The notes under the pieces: generated by a model
The model's database searches: none
What the model saw: only the letters and a program-made list of their open reading frames with translations
What the model was told of the DNA's origin: nothing
Position numbers and translations under genes: made by a program
Part shown: positions 34,514 through 46,802 of the stretch, piece by piece
How positions within the stretch are numbered: position 1 is the first letter of the stretch
Layout: every line of letters starts with the position of its first letter
Origin: Aegilops tauschii subsp. strangulata
Lineage: Eukaryota > Streptophyta > Magnoliopsida > Poales > Poaceae
NCBI RefSeq assembly: GCF_002575655.3
Contig: NC_053039.3
Span: 378,239,633 to 378,303,632, forward strand
Direction: 5' to 3'
Length of the DNA: 64,000 bases

Positions 34514-35843
34514 TGTTGGAAATATGCCCTAGAGGCAATAATAAAATGGTTATTATTATATTTCCTTGTTCATTATGATTGTCTATTGATTCATGCTATA
34601 ATTGTATTAACTGGAAACCGTAATACATACATCACAACATGTCCCTAGTGAGCCTCTAGTTGACTAGCTCGTTGATCAATAGATGGTTGTGGTTTCCTGA
34701 CCATGGACATTGGATGTCGTTGATAACGGGATCACATCATTAGGAGAATGATGTGATGGACAAGACCCAATCCTAAGCATAGCACAAGATCGTGTAGTTC
34801 GTTTGCTAGAGCTTTTCTAATGTCAAGTATCATTTCCTTAGACCATGAGATTGTGCAACTCCCGGATACTGTAGGAATGTTTGGGTGTATCAAACGTCAC
34901 AACGTAACTGGGTGACTATAAAGGTGCACTACAGGTATCTTCAAAAGTGTCTGTTGGGTTGGCATGAATCGAGACTGGGATTTGTCACTCCGTATGACGG
35001 AGAGGTATCTCTGGGCCCACTCGATAATGCATCATCCTAATGAGCTCAATGTGACTAAGGAGTTAGTCACGGGATCATGTGTTACAGAACGAGTAAAGAA
35101 ACTTGCCGGTAACGAGATTGAACAAGGTATAGGGATACCGACGATCGAATCTCGGGCAAGTAACATATCGATGGACAAAGGGAATTGTATACGAGATTGA
35201 TTGAATCCTCGACATCGTGGTTCATCCGATGAGATCATCGTGGAACATGTGGGAGCCAATATGGGTATCCAGATCCCCCCATTGGTTATTGGCCGGAGAG
35301 GTGTCTCGGTCATGTGTGCATGGTTCCTGAACCCGTAGGCTTTACATACTTAAGGTTTGGTGACGCTAGAGTTGTAATGGAAATTGTATGTAGTTACCGA
35401 GGGTTGTTCGGAGTCCCAGATGAGATCCCGGACGTGACGAGGAACTCCGGAATGGTCCGGAGGTGAAGATCGATATATTGGACAAAGGGTATTGGAGTCC
35501 GGAATTGTTCTGGGGGTACCAGTTGACGACCAGCGTGACCGAAAGGGGTTTCGGATCCTCGACAAGCATTGAGGGGCCTTATGGGCCAAGGGGAGGGGGC
35601 AAACCAGTCCACTAAGGGGTTGTGCGCCCCCCCCCCTCCCACCCCATCTCACGTAACTTGGAGAGGTGGGGCGCCTCCCCTAGGGCAGCCGCCCCCTCCC
35701 GGCTTGGGGGCCAAGTCTCCTAGGGGTGGGGTGCCCAAACCCATCTAGGGTTTCCCCTATGGCCGCCGCCCCTCCCCTAGGAAAACCCTAGGGCGCCTCC
35801 TCCTCCCCTTCCCCCTATATATAGTGAGGGGTTGGGAGGGCAG
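34514..35843 (+). repeat. Angela G 5' LTR, first part
   Basis: Typical U3 of BARE1/Angela, with ctatatatag TATA box at 35815-35824. Interrupted 19 bases later by D at the target ggcag (35839-35843). Confidence 0.9.
35815..35824 (+). promoter_or_regulatory. TATA box of Angela G LTR
   Basis: ctatatatag in the GC-rich end of U3, the position known for the BARE1 promoter. The solo LTR insertion 20 bp downstream separates it from R and U5. Confidence 0.6.
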
Positions 35844-35883
35844 TGTAGGATCGAAAGTATGTCTAGGGGGGTGATTAGACTAC

Positions 35884-38640
35884 TGTAACATCCCAAATTT
35901 CCAATTTGGTATGTTATACATAGATCATCATTGCATATCATGTTTTATTGCATTTCAACAAATCCTCGATAAATCCTAAGCAACTCAAGGACCCTCGGAG
36001 AGAGTTGGGGATTTTCTCGAATTTTCATATTTCATTTTCGTCAAATAATAAGACGAGGATTTTGGTTTTAATTATTTTTCTCTCCGGAAAAATATTTCAT
36101 TTTAAATAAACGAGAGGAGAAAATATGACTTCTCCAAAACAATTGAAATACTGGAGGAAAAATGTTAAAATCATTATTTGGCATTTATTTGGATTTTATT
36201 TGCAATTTTTATTGCATTAAAAATATTGCATGTTTTCAAAATATTTATTTTGATTCAAAAATGTTCACCCTATTCTAGATTTTCTAACTAGACGGGGAAA
36301 ATTTATTTCACATTTTTCTGATTTTTATTTATTTTTCTGTGAGTTATTTTCCGCGGAACTTATTTAAAAAAAACGCCCGCACGCCGACTGGGCCAAAGGC
36401 CCAGCCGGCGGCCCGCTTCGCGCCTCTCCTCTTCCCGCACGGGAACGCCGCCCGAGTCCGGCCGCCGCACGCCACCCGCCGGCCGACCCCTCCCCCAAGC
36501 CACCTCGCCCCCCTCCTTAAATACCCCCCCTCTCCTTTTTCCTCTCACCGCCGCCGCCGGAGTAGCCCCGCCGCCGCCGGAGTAGCCCCGCCGCCGCCCG
36601 CATCTCGCCTCGCCGCCGCCGCCGTTTGCCTCGCCGCCGGAGCCGCCGCCCCTCGTCGCCGCACCCCCCCCCCCCCCCCGAGCCCCGCACCCCGCTGCCA
36701 AGCCCCGCGCCCGCCGGAGCCCCTCGCCGGAGCCCGCCCGTCGAGGTACTGCCGTCGCCCGTTCGTCGTTGCCGGTTTTTCTGTAAAAAAACCCTTTGTT
36801 TTTAAAAAAAAACCTAGATCGTTTTTTTTCGGTTTTATTATTTTGCGAGCGTTCACCGAACCGTTCGTTTTAACGAACGCGTTCGTCGGTTTTTTTCTCT
36901 GTTAACGAACATCCATTTTTTTAACCGTTCGTCCGTTTTTCTTTTTCGTCGGATTTTCCCGTTATTTTCTCAGATTCGATTTCTGATCGAATCTTCGATT
37001 CTGTTTAACTTCTCGCTCGTTTATCGGAATCAGGCGATTCAAGCGCCTAGAGTTTCGTCTCGAAATTCTCTTTCCGTTTAACCTACTCAAACAAGTTTTT
37101 GCTACAGTAAAATTTGACCTAGATCCAGATTAGCAAACGAAGTTTCTTTCTTTCGCCGTTTGACTTTCGTTGCTTCTTTCGAGTTGATTCTTTTTGCAAA
37201 CCGGAGTTCTTAAGTTGAACTTTCTGGTTGGATCTTTCATTCGAGTTTTACCAGTGCATGAGATGAGTACTGATTGTATGCTTGTTTGTTTGCGATAGAG
37301 TACCCGGAGTGTGCCGCTTGTTACTTCGACTCGCTAGGTTTTGCGGATCATCAGCAAGGCAAGTAACACTTTGATCATACCCCGTTCATACCCAGTTTTT
37401 ATTGCATTAGATCTGTTTCCCTCAAACACTTGCATGATTAGGATCTAATTAAATTGTGGGAACTGGGAAGTAGTTGAGGTAGTACCTATTACCTGTTTTA
37501 CTTTATCAAACCCTTGGGAGTTACTTCTACGTTGCTATTATATTGCCATGCTATGCTCGTAGACGTGGATTGGGTTTGAGTGATATCCATGACAGATGTG
37601 AGATGTTTATTAATGGTTCAACTTAAGGTGGCAACTAAAACTCACATCTGGGTGGATTGAGACACCTGGAGAACCCAGTGTTGTCTGTATGTATAAGGTC
37701 CGCCACCCAGGCTCAAAGGGATCATAAGTTTATTCATGCTAGAAACTTCCGTGTGCAGCCACAAGCTATTATGGGCTCTAGCATAGCTGAGTAGGTTACA
37801 GGATCTCTTGAAGAGGTGGACTAGCAGATGTAGGGGAAAGTAGGTGTACCGGTCCATCCAGAGTAAAGAGTGATTGTTTCTGAAAGACTGTGTCTCGGTC
37901 ATCCATTTCTCAAACATCATGCAGTGCGAGAATCAAGCGGAGGCGATTGAGTCTTGTGGGGAAAAGTGTGCAAACCTCTGCAGAGTGTACAAACTAATCA
38001 TGGTTAGCCGTGTCCCCGGTTATGGACAACTTGAGTATCTAGTACCTGGATTATCATTTGAATCTCATCACCGTGATACTTATAATTAATTTTGTTGGGT
38101 TAATGATGACACTTAATTGGGATTGAGTTGGAGGTACCTTCTCAATGTTTCAACCACCATGATAGTTAAATAAGATTTATTCCTTTTGAAGTAGGATAAA
38201 TTTGGCTTTTCGCAAAAACTGTAACCATAGAGCTTTCCACCAGCCAAATATGCATATAGTATAGCTTTATTATTGTTCAATTGCTCTCTATGTGTTACTT
38301 TGCCAGCATATTCTATGTGCTGACCCGTTTTCGGGCTGCAACGTTTCATGTTGCAGACTTTTCAGACGACGAGTAAGGTGCCTTAGGTCGTGGTCTTATA
38401 CTCAGTGATGCCGCTGGAGTGATGGACTCACTTATCTTCCAAGTCTTCCGCTGTTATCGTTATTAGATGGCCTTAAGCCATGTTTATCATACTTAAACTC
38501 TTCGGAGTTATTCGATGTAATAAGTGTGTGATTGCTACTCTGTTATAAATCCTCCATTTGTACTGTGTGTGTCAGCATTACTGATCCAGGGATGACACTG
38601 GTGCACAGCAGCACAGGCCATTTGAGGTCTGGTCGCTACA
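35884..38640 (+). mobile_element. Solo LTR P (2757 bp)
   Basis: Starts tgtaacatcccaaatttcc and ends tctggtcgctaca. The 5-bp duplication actac lies at 35879-35883 and 38641-38645. No primer site or internal region is attached. Length and start fit a Gypsy LTR, though the family is not recognised with confidence. A C/CCG-rich block (36366-36740) resembles a promoter-proximal or leader segment; the ORFs there are compositional. Inserted in D. Confidence 0.9.
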
Positions 38641-38645
38641 ACTAC

Positions 38646-39185
38646 TTGACCAAATAAAAATCTAGCCTTTTCCCAATTTTAAGTCTTGGCAGATTTTTAG
38701 CAACTTAGCACAAATCAAGTAATCAACCTACACATGCAATTCTAAGAGTATAGCAGCAGAAAGTAAAACAATTGCACATGAAGGTAAAGGGAGGAGTTTG
38801 AGGGAGCAAACGCAATGTAGACACGGAGATTTTTTATCCGTGGTTCCAATAGGTGGTGCTATCGTACATCCACGTTGATGGAGACTTCAACCCACGAAGG
38901 GTAACAGTTGCGCGAGTCCACGGAGGGCTCCACCCACGAAGGGTCCACGAAGAAGCAACCTTGTCTATTCCACCATGGCCATCGCCCACGAAGGACTTGC
39001 CGCACTAGGGTAGATCTTCACGAAGTAGGCGATCTCCTTGCCCGTACAAACTCCTTGGTTCAACTCCACAATCTTGAAAGAGGCTCCCAAGTGACACCTA
39101 ACCAATCTAGGAGACACCACTCTCCAAAAGGTAATAGATGGTGTGTTGATGATGAACTCCTTGCTCTTGTGCTTCAAATGATAGT
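38646..39185 (-). repeat. Middle piece of solo LTR D
   Basis: 540 bp of D between the insertions of P and E. Contains repeats of cccacgaagggt (38893-38950). No credible gene. Ends at atagt (39181-39185), the target of E. Confidence 0.8.
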
Positions 39186-40522
39186 TGATACGTCTCCAAC
39201 GTATCTATAATTTTTTATTGTTCCATGCTATGTTATATTCTGTTTTGGATATTTAATGGGCTTTATTATACACTTTTATATTATTTTTGGGACTAACCTA
39301 TTGACCGGAGGCCCAGCCCAAATTGCTGTTTTGTTTTGCCTATTTCAGTGTTTCGCAGAAAAAGAATATCAAACATAGTCCAAACGGAATGAAACCTTCG
39401 GGAACGTGATTTTCGGAACAAACGTGATCCAGAGGACTTGGAGTCTACGTAAAGCAATCAACGAGGAAGGCACGAGGTAGGGGGCGCGCCCACCTCCCCC
39501 AGGCGCGCCCTCCACCCTCGTGGGCCCCTCGTTGCTCCACCGGCGTACTTCTTCCTCCTATCTATACCTACGTACCCCCAAACCATCAGAAACGGAGCAA
39601 AAACCCTATTTCCACCGCCGCAACCTTCTGTACCCGTGAGATCCCATCTTGGGGCCTTTTCCGGCGCTCCGCCGGAGGGGGCATTGATCATGGAGGGCTT
39701 CTACATCAACAACATAGCCTCTCTGATGATGTGTGAGTAGTTTACCTCAGACCTTCAAGTCCATAGTTATTAGCTAGATGGCTTCTTCTCTCTCTTTGGA
39801 TCTCAATACAAAGTTCTCCTTGATCTTCTTGCAGATCTATTCGATGTAATATTCTTTTGCGGTGTGTTTGTCGAGATCCGATGAATTGTGGGTTTATGAT
39901 CAAGATTATCTATGAACAATATTTGACTCCTTTGAATTCTTTTATGTATGATTGGTCATCTTTGCAAGTCTCTTCGAATTATCAGTTTGGTTTGGCCTAC
40001 TAGATTGATCTTTCTTGCAATGGGAGAAGAGCTTAGCTTTAGGTTCACTCTTGCGGTGTCCTTTCCCAGTGACAGCAGGGGCAGCAAGGCACGTATTGTA
40101 TTGTTGCCATCGGGGATAAAAAGATGGGGTTTATATCATATTGCATGAGTTTATCCCTCAACATCATGTCATCTTACTTAAAGCATTACTCTGTTCTTAT
40201 GAACTTAATACTCTAGATGCTTGCTGGATAGCGGTCGATGTGTGGAGTAATAGTAGTAGATGCAGAATCGTTTCGGTCTATTTGTCACGGACGTGATGCC
40301 TATATACACGATCATACCTAGATATTCTCATAACTATGCTCAATTCTATCAATTGCTTGACAGTAATTCGTTTACCCACCGTAATACTTATGCTCTTGAG
40401 AGAAGCCACTAGTGAACCTATGGCCCCCGGGTCTATTTCCTATCATATTAATCTCCCGACAACAAGCTATTTATATTGCCGTTTATTTTACTTCGCATCT
40501 TTATTTACTCTTAATCATAAAA
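39186..40522 (+). repeat. E 5' LTR, first part
   Basis: 1337 bp matching 51295-52632 of the 3' LTR. The TATA-like box is altered here (tatctata at about 39559-39566) compared with tatatata in the 3' LTR. Interrupted by F at taaaa. Confidence 0.9.
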
Positions 40523-43500
40523 TGTGACGCCCAGATAATTAAGCTACAGTAAACCTCTATTAATGAGGCCACGTCACCTCGGTTACAGTTGCTAATCTCA
40601 CGTTAGTTCGAAATTCGATTCAAATTCAAATTTGAATTATAGTCAAACAGTAAAGGTTTTCAAATATTAAAACTAAAATGTTCGGGTTGTGCCAAATAAT
40701 GCATAGGTAATTATGGTGCAGAAACCACACTTTTATAAAAAAATTGAATACTCTAAAATGAATAAAACAGTAGCAAGAACAATTATTCAAAGGCTTTTAA
40801 AATAATAAACGATTACAAACTATTTTATTTTAAGTGCCAAGTTAATTCTGGTAGTGGCATTATTACTAATACTGTTTTAGGTGCAACTTACGTATTTTAT
40901 AAAAGCTAAAATTTAATATAAAAGTATTAGAGAAATAAAAGAAAACAGAAAAGGAAGATAAAAATAGAAAACAAAACAAAAACCAAAAGAGAAAAAGTGA
41001 AACCCCCTCCCACTGGGCTTCGGCCCAGCAGGCCACCAGCCTAAGTGGCTTCTGGGCCACTAGACCGGCCCACCCCACTCCTCATATCCTCCCCTGTCGG
41101 CCGAAACCCTAGGGCAGCCACCCCCACTCGCCCCGCACAACCCCCCCCCCCCCCCGCACGATCCCCTCTCCTCCCTCTTTCCCCCACGATCCAGATCGGG
41201 GCGACCACGCCCCCACCCCCCTCGACGCCACCGCACCGGATCGCCGTCACCGTTGACTCCTCTCACCTCAGTCCTCCTCCCGATCCAATCTGGATCGGGG
41301 CCGACCGCGTAGCCCGTCGCCGTGCAGACCCCACCGCCACCTTGCCGACACCGCACGGCGCCACCCCGCCATCGCCGGCGCCCGCCTCCTCAACCCTCTG
41401 CCCCGTGTGGATCCGGTCGGGGCAGCCGACGCCCCCGACGCCCCGCTCCTCACCGCTCGCCTACGCCGGACCTCCTCCTCTACGTCGCCGTCGTCCCCGT
41501 CCTCCTCCCCAAAGGCTCCACCGAGCCTCGCCGACCCTCGCCTCTGCAACACCGGTGAGGCCACGGCCTCCCTCTCCTCTCCTCCCCCTCTCTGTTGCAC
41601 GTCACCGTGCCCGCACCCTGTTCGCCCCTGCTCGACCCAGCGCGCGCCCACGCGCTCCTGTGCGCCCCCGCGCGCGCAACCCGCGCCAACCAGCCGCAGC
41701 CACGGCGCCCGTCGCCCCCTGCTGCCTACACCCGCCGCCGTCTCTGCCTCGCGGCACCTGGCCACGTCCGCCCGGGTCGCCCTCGTCGTCCGGGGCCTCA
41801 TCCCACTCCCGCTACATCCGCCGTCCGCTGCGGCGGCCCACTCCGCCAACCGCGCCACCCTGCTCCGGCCGTCGGAGCCAGGCCGTGCACCCGCTCCTTC
41901 GCCCGCTGCCCCCCAGCGCCTTGTCGGGCTGGCGCTCGTCGCCCGATCCACCGGGCGCCCGTAACCGTGCGCCCGCTAAGGCGCTTAGGCCAATGACATG
42001 TGGGGTCCCACACCTCACCCCAGAACGTTTTTTATAAAAAAAGAAGAAAATAAAATGAAAATGAATTAATAAAATTAATAATTAATTAATCATGTTTAAT
42101 TAATCTAATTAACTAGCTAGTTTAATTAAATAGTAATTAGATTAGCTAAATCCTAATTAACCTAAACAGAGTGTGACAGGTGGGTCCCGTACGTCAGTTG
42201 GCCCAGTCAAAGCCGTGTTGACTGCTGACGTCATGATGACGTCAGCATTCACTATTCTGGATAATGTTGATTTAAAATAATTAAGTAAATTCTAAAAATG
42301 ATTAAACCTTTTAAAATTAATATAAAATAAACCGTAGCTCGGATGGAAAAACGTTGTACATGAAAGTTGCTCGGAACGACGAGATGAATCCAAATACGTA
42401 GCCTGTTCGTCCACCACACATCCCTAGCATAGCGAACACGCAACTTTCCCCCTCCGGTTCATCTGTCCGAAAACGCGAAACACCGGGAATACTTTCCCGG
42501 ATGTTTCCCCCCTTCGCCGGTATCACCTACTACCGCGTTTGGGCACACCTAGCATCACGCTTTGTCATGTCATGTATCGTTATGCATCTGTTTGCATTGT
42601 ATTCATTGTTTCTTCCCCCTCTTCTCTCCGTAGACTACGAGACCGACGCCGCTCCTGGTGCCCCGACCGACTACGCTGTTGACGACCCTTCCTTCTTGCC
42701 AGAGCAATCAGGCAAGCCCCCCCCTGATCACCAGATATCGCCTACTCTACTCTCTAGTGCTTGCATTAGAGTAGTGTAACATGTTACTGTTTTCCGTTAA
42801 TCCTATCCTGATGCATAGCATGTCCTTGCTACTACTGTTGTTACCTTTACCTGCAATCCTACATGCTTAGTATAGGATGCTAGTATTCCATCTGTGGCCC
42901 TACATTCTTGTCCGTCTGCCTTGCTATACTATCGGGCCGTGATCACTCGAGAGGTGATCACGGGTATATACTTATATACATGTATGATACCTGTGGTGAC
43001 TAAAGACGGGTCGGCTCGTAGGAGTACCCGCGAGTGGATCTTTGTGGCGGAGCGACAGGGCAGGTTGAGACCGCCGAGGTGAGAGGTGGGCCTGGCCCTG
43101 GTCAGGGTCCGCGGTTACATCATTAACACACTTAACGAGATCTTGGTATTTGATCTGAGTCTGGCCATTTGGTCTATACGCACTAACCAACTACGTGGGA
43201 AAGTTATGGGCACTCGACGTCGTGGTATCAGCCGAAGCCTTCGTGACGTCAGTGACTGAGCGGCGCGCGCCGCATTGGACCGTAAGCTCGCACTTGTATT
43301 AAGGGGGCTAGGTCTGCTTCCGGCCGCGTACGCAACATGCAGGTGTGCAATGGGCGATGGGCCCAGACCCCTGCGCGCATAGGATTTAGACCGGCGTGCT
43401 GACCTCTCTGTTGTGCCTAGGTAGGGCTGCGACGTGTTGATCTTCCGCGGCCGGGCATGACCCAGAAAAGTGTGTCCGGCCAAATGGGATCGAGCGTGTT

Positions 43501-44369
43501 GGGTTATGTGGTGCACCCCTGCAGGGAAGTTTATCTATTCGAATAGCCGTGTCCCTCGGTAAAAGGACGACCCGGAGTTGTACCTTGACCTTATGGCAAC
43601 TAGAACCGGATACTTAATAAAACACACCCTTCCAAGTGCCAGATAGAACCCAGTGATTGCTCTCTCACAGGTCGACGAGGAGAGGATCGTCGGGTAGGAT
43701 TATGCTATGTGACGCTACTTGGAGGACGTCAATCTACTCTCTTCTACATGCTGCAAGACGGAGGCTGCCAGAAGCATAGTCTTCGACAGGATTAACTATC
43801 CCCCTCTTATTCTAGCATTCTGCAGTTCAGTCCACCAATATTGCCCCTTTACACAAATACCCATGCATAAGTAGTGTAGATCGTTGCTTGCGAGTACTTT
43901 GGATGAGTACTCACGGTTGATTTTCTCCCCCTTTTCCCCCCTTTCCTTTCTTCCTGGTTGTCGCAACCAGATGCTGGAGCCCAGGAGCCAGACGCCACCG
44001 TCGACGACGACTCCTACTGCACCGGAGGTTCCTACTACTACGTGCAGGCCGCTGACGATGACCAGGAGTAGTGTAGGAGGATCCCAGGCAGGAGGCATGC
44101 GCCTCTTTCAATCTGTATCCCAGTTTGTGCTAGCCATCTTATGGCAACTTGTTTAACTTATGTCTGTACTCAGATATTGTTGCTTCCGCTGACTCGTCTA
44201 TGATCGAGCACTTGTATTCGAGACCTCGAGGCCCCTGGCTTGTATTATGATGCTTGTATGACTTATTTTATTTTTAGAGTTGTGTTGTGATATCTTCCCG
44301 TGAGTCCCTGATCTTGATTGTACACGTATGCGTGTATGATTAGTGTACGATTGAATCGGGGGCGTCACA
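40523..44369. mobile_element. Solo LTR F (3847 bp)
   Basis: Starts tgtgacgcccagataatt and ends cgggggcgtcaca, with a 9-bp terminal inverted match tgtgacgcc/ggcgtcaca. The duplication taaaa is at 40518-40522 and 44370-44374. The uninterrupted target is seen in the other LTR of E near 52628-52634. No primer site, Gag or Pol motif was seen, so a long solo LTR is the best reading. A C-rich block (41080-41990) gives long overlapping ORFs on both strands that are not credible genes. The family is not identified. Confidence 0.85.
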
Positions 44370-44374
44370 TAAAA

Positions 44375-44624
44375 ATACCAAAAATATTATCTTATGATAT
44401 CTATCAGATCTCACTCTCATAAGGGACCGTGAAGGGATTGACAACCCCTTTATCGCGTTGGTTGCAAGGTTCTTATTTGTTTGTGTAGGTGTGTGGGACT
44501 CACGCGTGGTCTCCTACTGGATTGATACCTTGGTTCTCAAAAACTGAGGGAAATACTTACGCTACTTTACTGCATCACCCTTTCCTCTTCAAGGGAAAAC
44601 CAACGCAGTGCTCAAGAGGTAGCA
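44375..44624 (+). repeat. E 5' LTR, last part
   Basis: 250 bp, ends ctcaagaggtagca. The 3' LTR ends ctcaagaggtagaa, having lost the canonical ca. Confidence 0.9.
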
Positions 44625-44635
44625 AGAAGGATTTC

Positions 44636-44653
44636 TGGCGCCGTTGCCGGGGA
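44636..44653 (+). promoter_or_regulatory. Primer-binding site 1 of E (tRNA-Asp)
   Basis: tggcgccgttgccgggga, a perfect complement of the plant tRNA-Asp 3' end, starting 11 bases after the LTR. Confidence 0.9.
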
Positions 44654-44703
44654 GATTCGCGCCAAGTCAAGTCAAGATTTGATTTCCCGTCAACGAGCCA
44701 TTT

Positions 44704-44721
44704 CTGGCGCCGTTGCCGGGG
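44704..44721 (+). promoter_or_regulatory. Second copy of the primer-binding site in E
   Basis: The same tggcgccgttgccgggga occurs again 68 bp downstream inside a local duplication (catttctggcgcc... and ...caagtcaag). Position relative to the LTR makes copy 1 the likely functional site. Confidence 0.85.
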
Positions 44722-44915
44722 AGTCTACGCACAAGTCAAGACATACCAAGTACCCATCACAACCTCTTACCCCTCGCATTACATTATTTGCCATTTGCCT
44801 CTCATTTTCCTCTCCCCCACTTCACCATTGCCGTTTTATTCGCCATCTCTTTTCCGTTCGCCTCTTTTTCGCTTGTTTCTTGTTTGCTCGTGTGTTGGAT
44901 TGCTTGCTTGTCACG

Positions 44916-45120
44916 ATGGCTCAAGACAATACTAAATTGTATGACTTTACCAATACCAACAACAATGATTTTCTTAGCACTCCGATTGCTCCTCTTACCG
45001 ATGTTGAATTCTGTGAAATTAATGCTGCTTTGTTGAATCTTGTCATGAAAGATCAATTCGTCGGCCTTCCTAGTGAAGATGCCGCTACCCATCTAAATAG
45101 CTTTGTTGGTTTGTGTGATA
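44916..45120 (+). pseudogene. Gag of E, N-terminal piece
   Basis: Starts at ATG 44916 (MAQDNTKLYDFTNTNNND) in the same frame as the Gag domain after 46803 once the insertion is taken out. It ends at the junction with the Angela LTR fragment. The last 152 bp are repeated after the insertion. Confidence 0.85.
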
Positions 45121-46802
45121 TGTTGGAGAACGTAGCAGAAATTCAAAATTTTCTACGCATCACCAAGATCAATCTATGGAGTAATCTAGCAACGAGGGAA
45201 GGGGAGTGCATCTACATACCCTTGTAGATCGTGAGCGGAAGCGTTCAAGAGAACGGGGTTGATGGAGTCGTACTCGTCGTGATCCAAATCACCGATGATC
45301 CTAGCGCCGAACGGACGGCACCTCCGCGTTCAACACACGTACGGAGCAGCGACATCTCCTCCTTCTTGATCCAGCAAGGGGGGAGGAGAGGTTGATGGAG
45401 ATCCAGCAGCACGACGGCGTGGTGGTGGAAGTAGCGGGATCCCGGCAGGGCTTCGCCAAGCGCAAGCGGGGAGGAAGAGGTGTCACGGGAGGGAGAGGGA
45501 GGCGCCAGGGCTTAGGTATTGCTGCCCTCCCTTCCCCCCACTATATATAGGGCCAAGGGAGAGGGGGGCGCAGCCTTGGCCCTTCCTCCAAGGAAGGGTG
45601 CGGCCAGGGAGGAGTCCTTCCTCCCCAAGGCACCTCGGAGGTGCCTTCCCCCTTTAGGACTCTCCTTTTTTACTTATCTCTTGGCGCATGGGCCTCTTGG
45701 GGCTGGTGCCCTTAGCCCATATAGGCCAAGGCGCACCCCCTACAGCCCATGTGCCCCCCCGGGGCTGGTGGACCCCCGGACCCCTTTCGGCACTCCCGGT
45801 ACAATACCGATAAAGTGTGAAACTTTTCCGGCGACCAAAATAAGACTTCCCATATATAAATCTTTACCTCCGGACCATTCCGGAACTCCTCGTGACGTCC
45901 GGGATCTCATCCAGGACTCCGAACAACTTTCGGGTTACCGCATACTAATATCTCTATAACCCTAGTGTCACCGAACCTTAAGTGTGTAGACCCTACGGGT
46001 TCGGGAGACACGCAGACATGACCGAGACGACTCTCCGGTCAATAACCAACAGCAGGATCTGGATACCCATGTTGTCTCCCACATGCTCCTCGATGATCTC
46101 ATCGGATGAACCATGATGTCGAGGATTCAATCAATCCCGTATACAATTCCCTTTGTCTATCGGTATGTTACTTGCCCGAGATTCGATCGTCGGTATCCCG
46201 ATACCTTGTTCAATCTCGTTACCGGCAAGTCTCTTTACTCGTTCCGTAACTCACATCATCCCGTGATCAACTCCTTGGTCACATTGTGCACATTATGATG
46301 ATGTCCTACCGAGTGGGCCCAGAGATACCTCTCCGTTTATACGGAGTGACAAATCCCAGTCTCGATTCGTGCCAACCCAACAGACACTTTCGGAGATACC
46401 TGTAGTGCACCTTTATAGCCACCCAGTTACGTTGTGACGTTTGGTACACCCAAAGCATTCCTACGGTATCCGGGAGTTGCACAATCTCATGGTCTTAAGG
46501 AAATGATACTTGACATTAGAAAAGCTCTGAGCAAACGAACTACACGATCTTGCGCTAGGCTTAGGATTGGGTCTTGTCCATCACATCATTCTCCTAATGA
46601 TGTGATCCCGTTATCAACGACATCCAATGTCCATGGTCAGGAAACCTTAACCATCTATTGATCAACGAGCTAGTTAACTAGAGGCTTACTAGGGACATGG
46701 TGTTGTCTATGTATCCACACATGTATCTGAGTTTCCTATCAATACAATTCTAGCATGGATAATAAACGATTATCATGAACAAGGAAATATAATAATAACC
46801 AA
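45121..46802 (-). mobile_element. Truncated Angela LTR (Q) in gag of E
   Basis: Begins tgttggagaacgtagcag (the 3' LTR end on the minus strand) and runs to aaatataataataaccaa. The last roughly 36 bases of the LTR (its 5' end, tgttggaaatatgcc) are missing. TATA box on the minus strand at 45541-45550. It is flanked by a direct repeat of 152 bp (44971-45122 and 46803-46954), where 5 bp would be normal. Confidence 0.9.

Noticed and set aside
36339..36905. 188-residue ORF in solo LTR P
   Set aside because: CCG-rich low-complexity leader-like region of an LTR; no domain, and opposite-strand ORFs of the same kind.
41045..42037. 330-residue proline-rich ORF and overlapping minus-strand ORFs
   Set aside because: C-rich sequence without stops inside solo LTR F. 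Long ORFs exist in several frames on both strands, with no recognisable domain.
44679..45227. 182-residue ORF covering the gag start and beyond
   Set aside because: It begins upstream of the real gag ATG and reads through the junction into the Angela LTR fragment, so the ends are chimeric.
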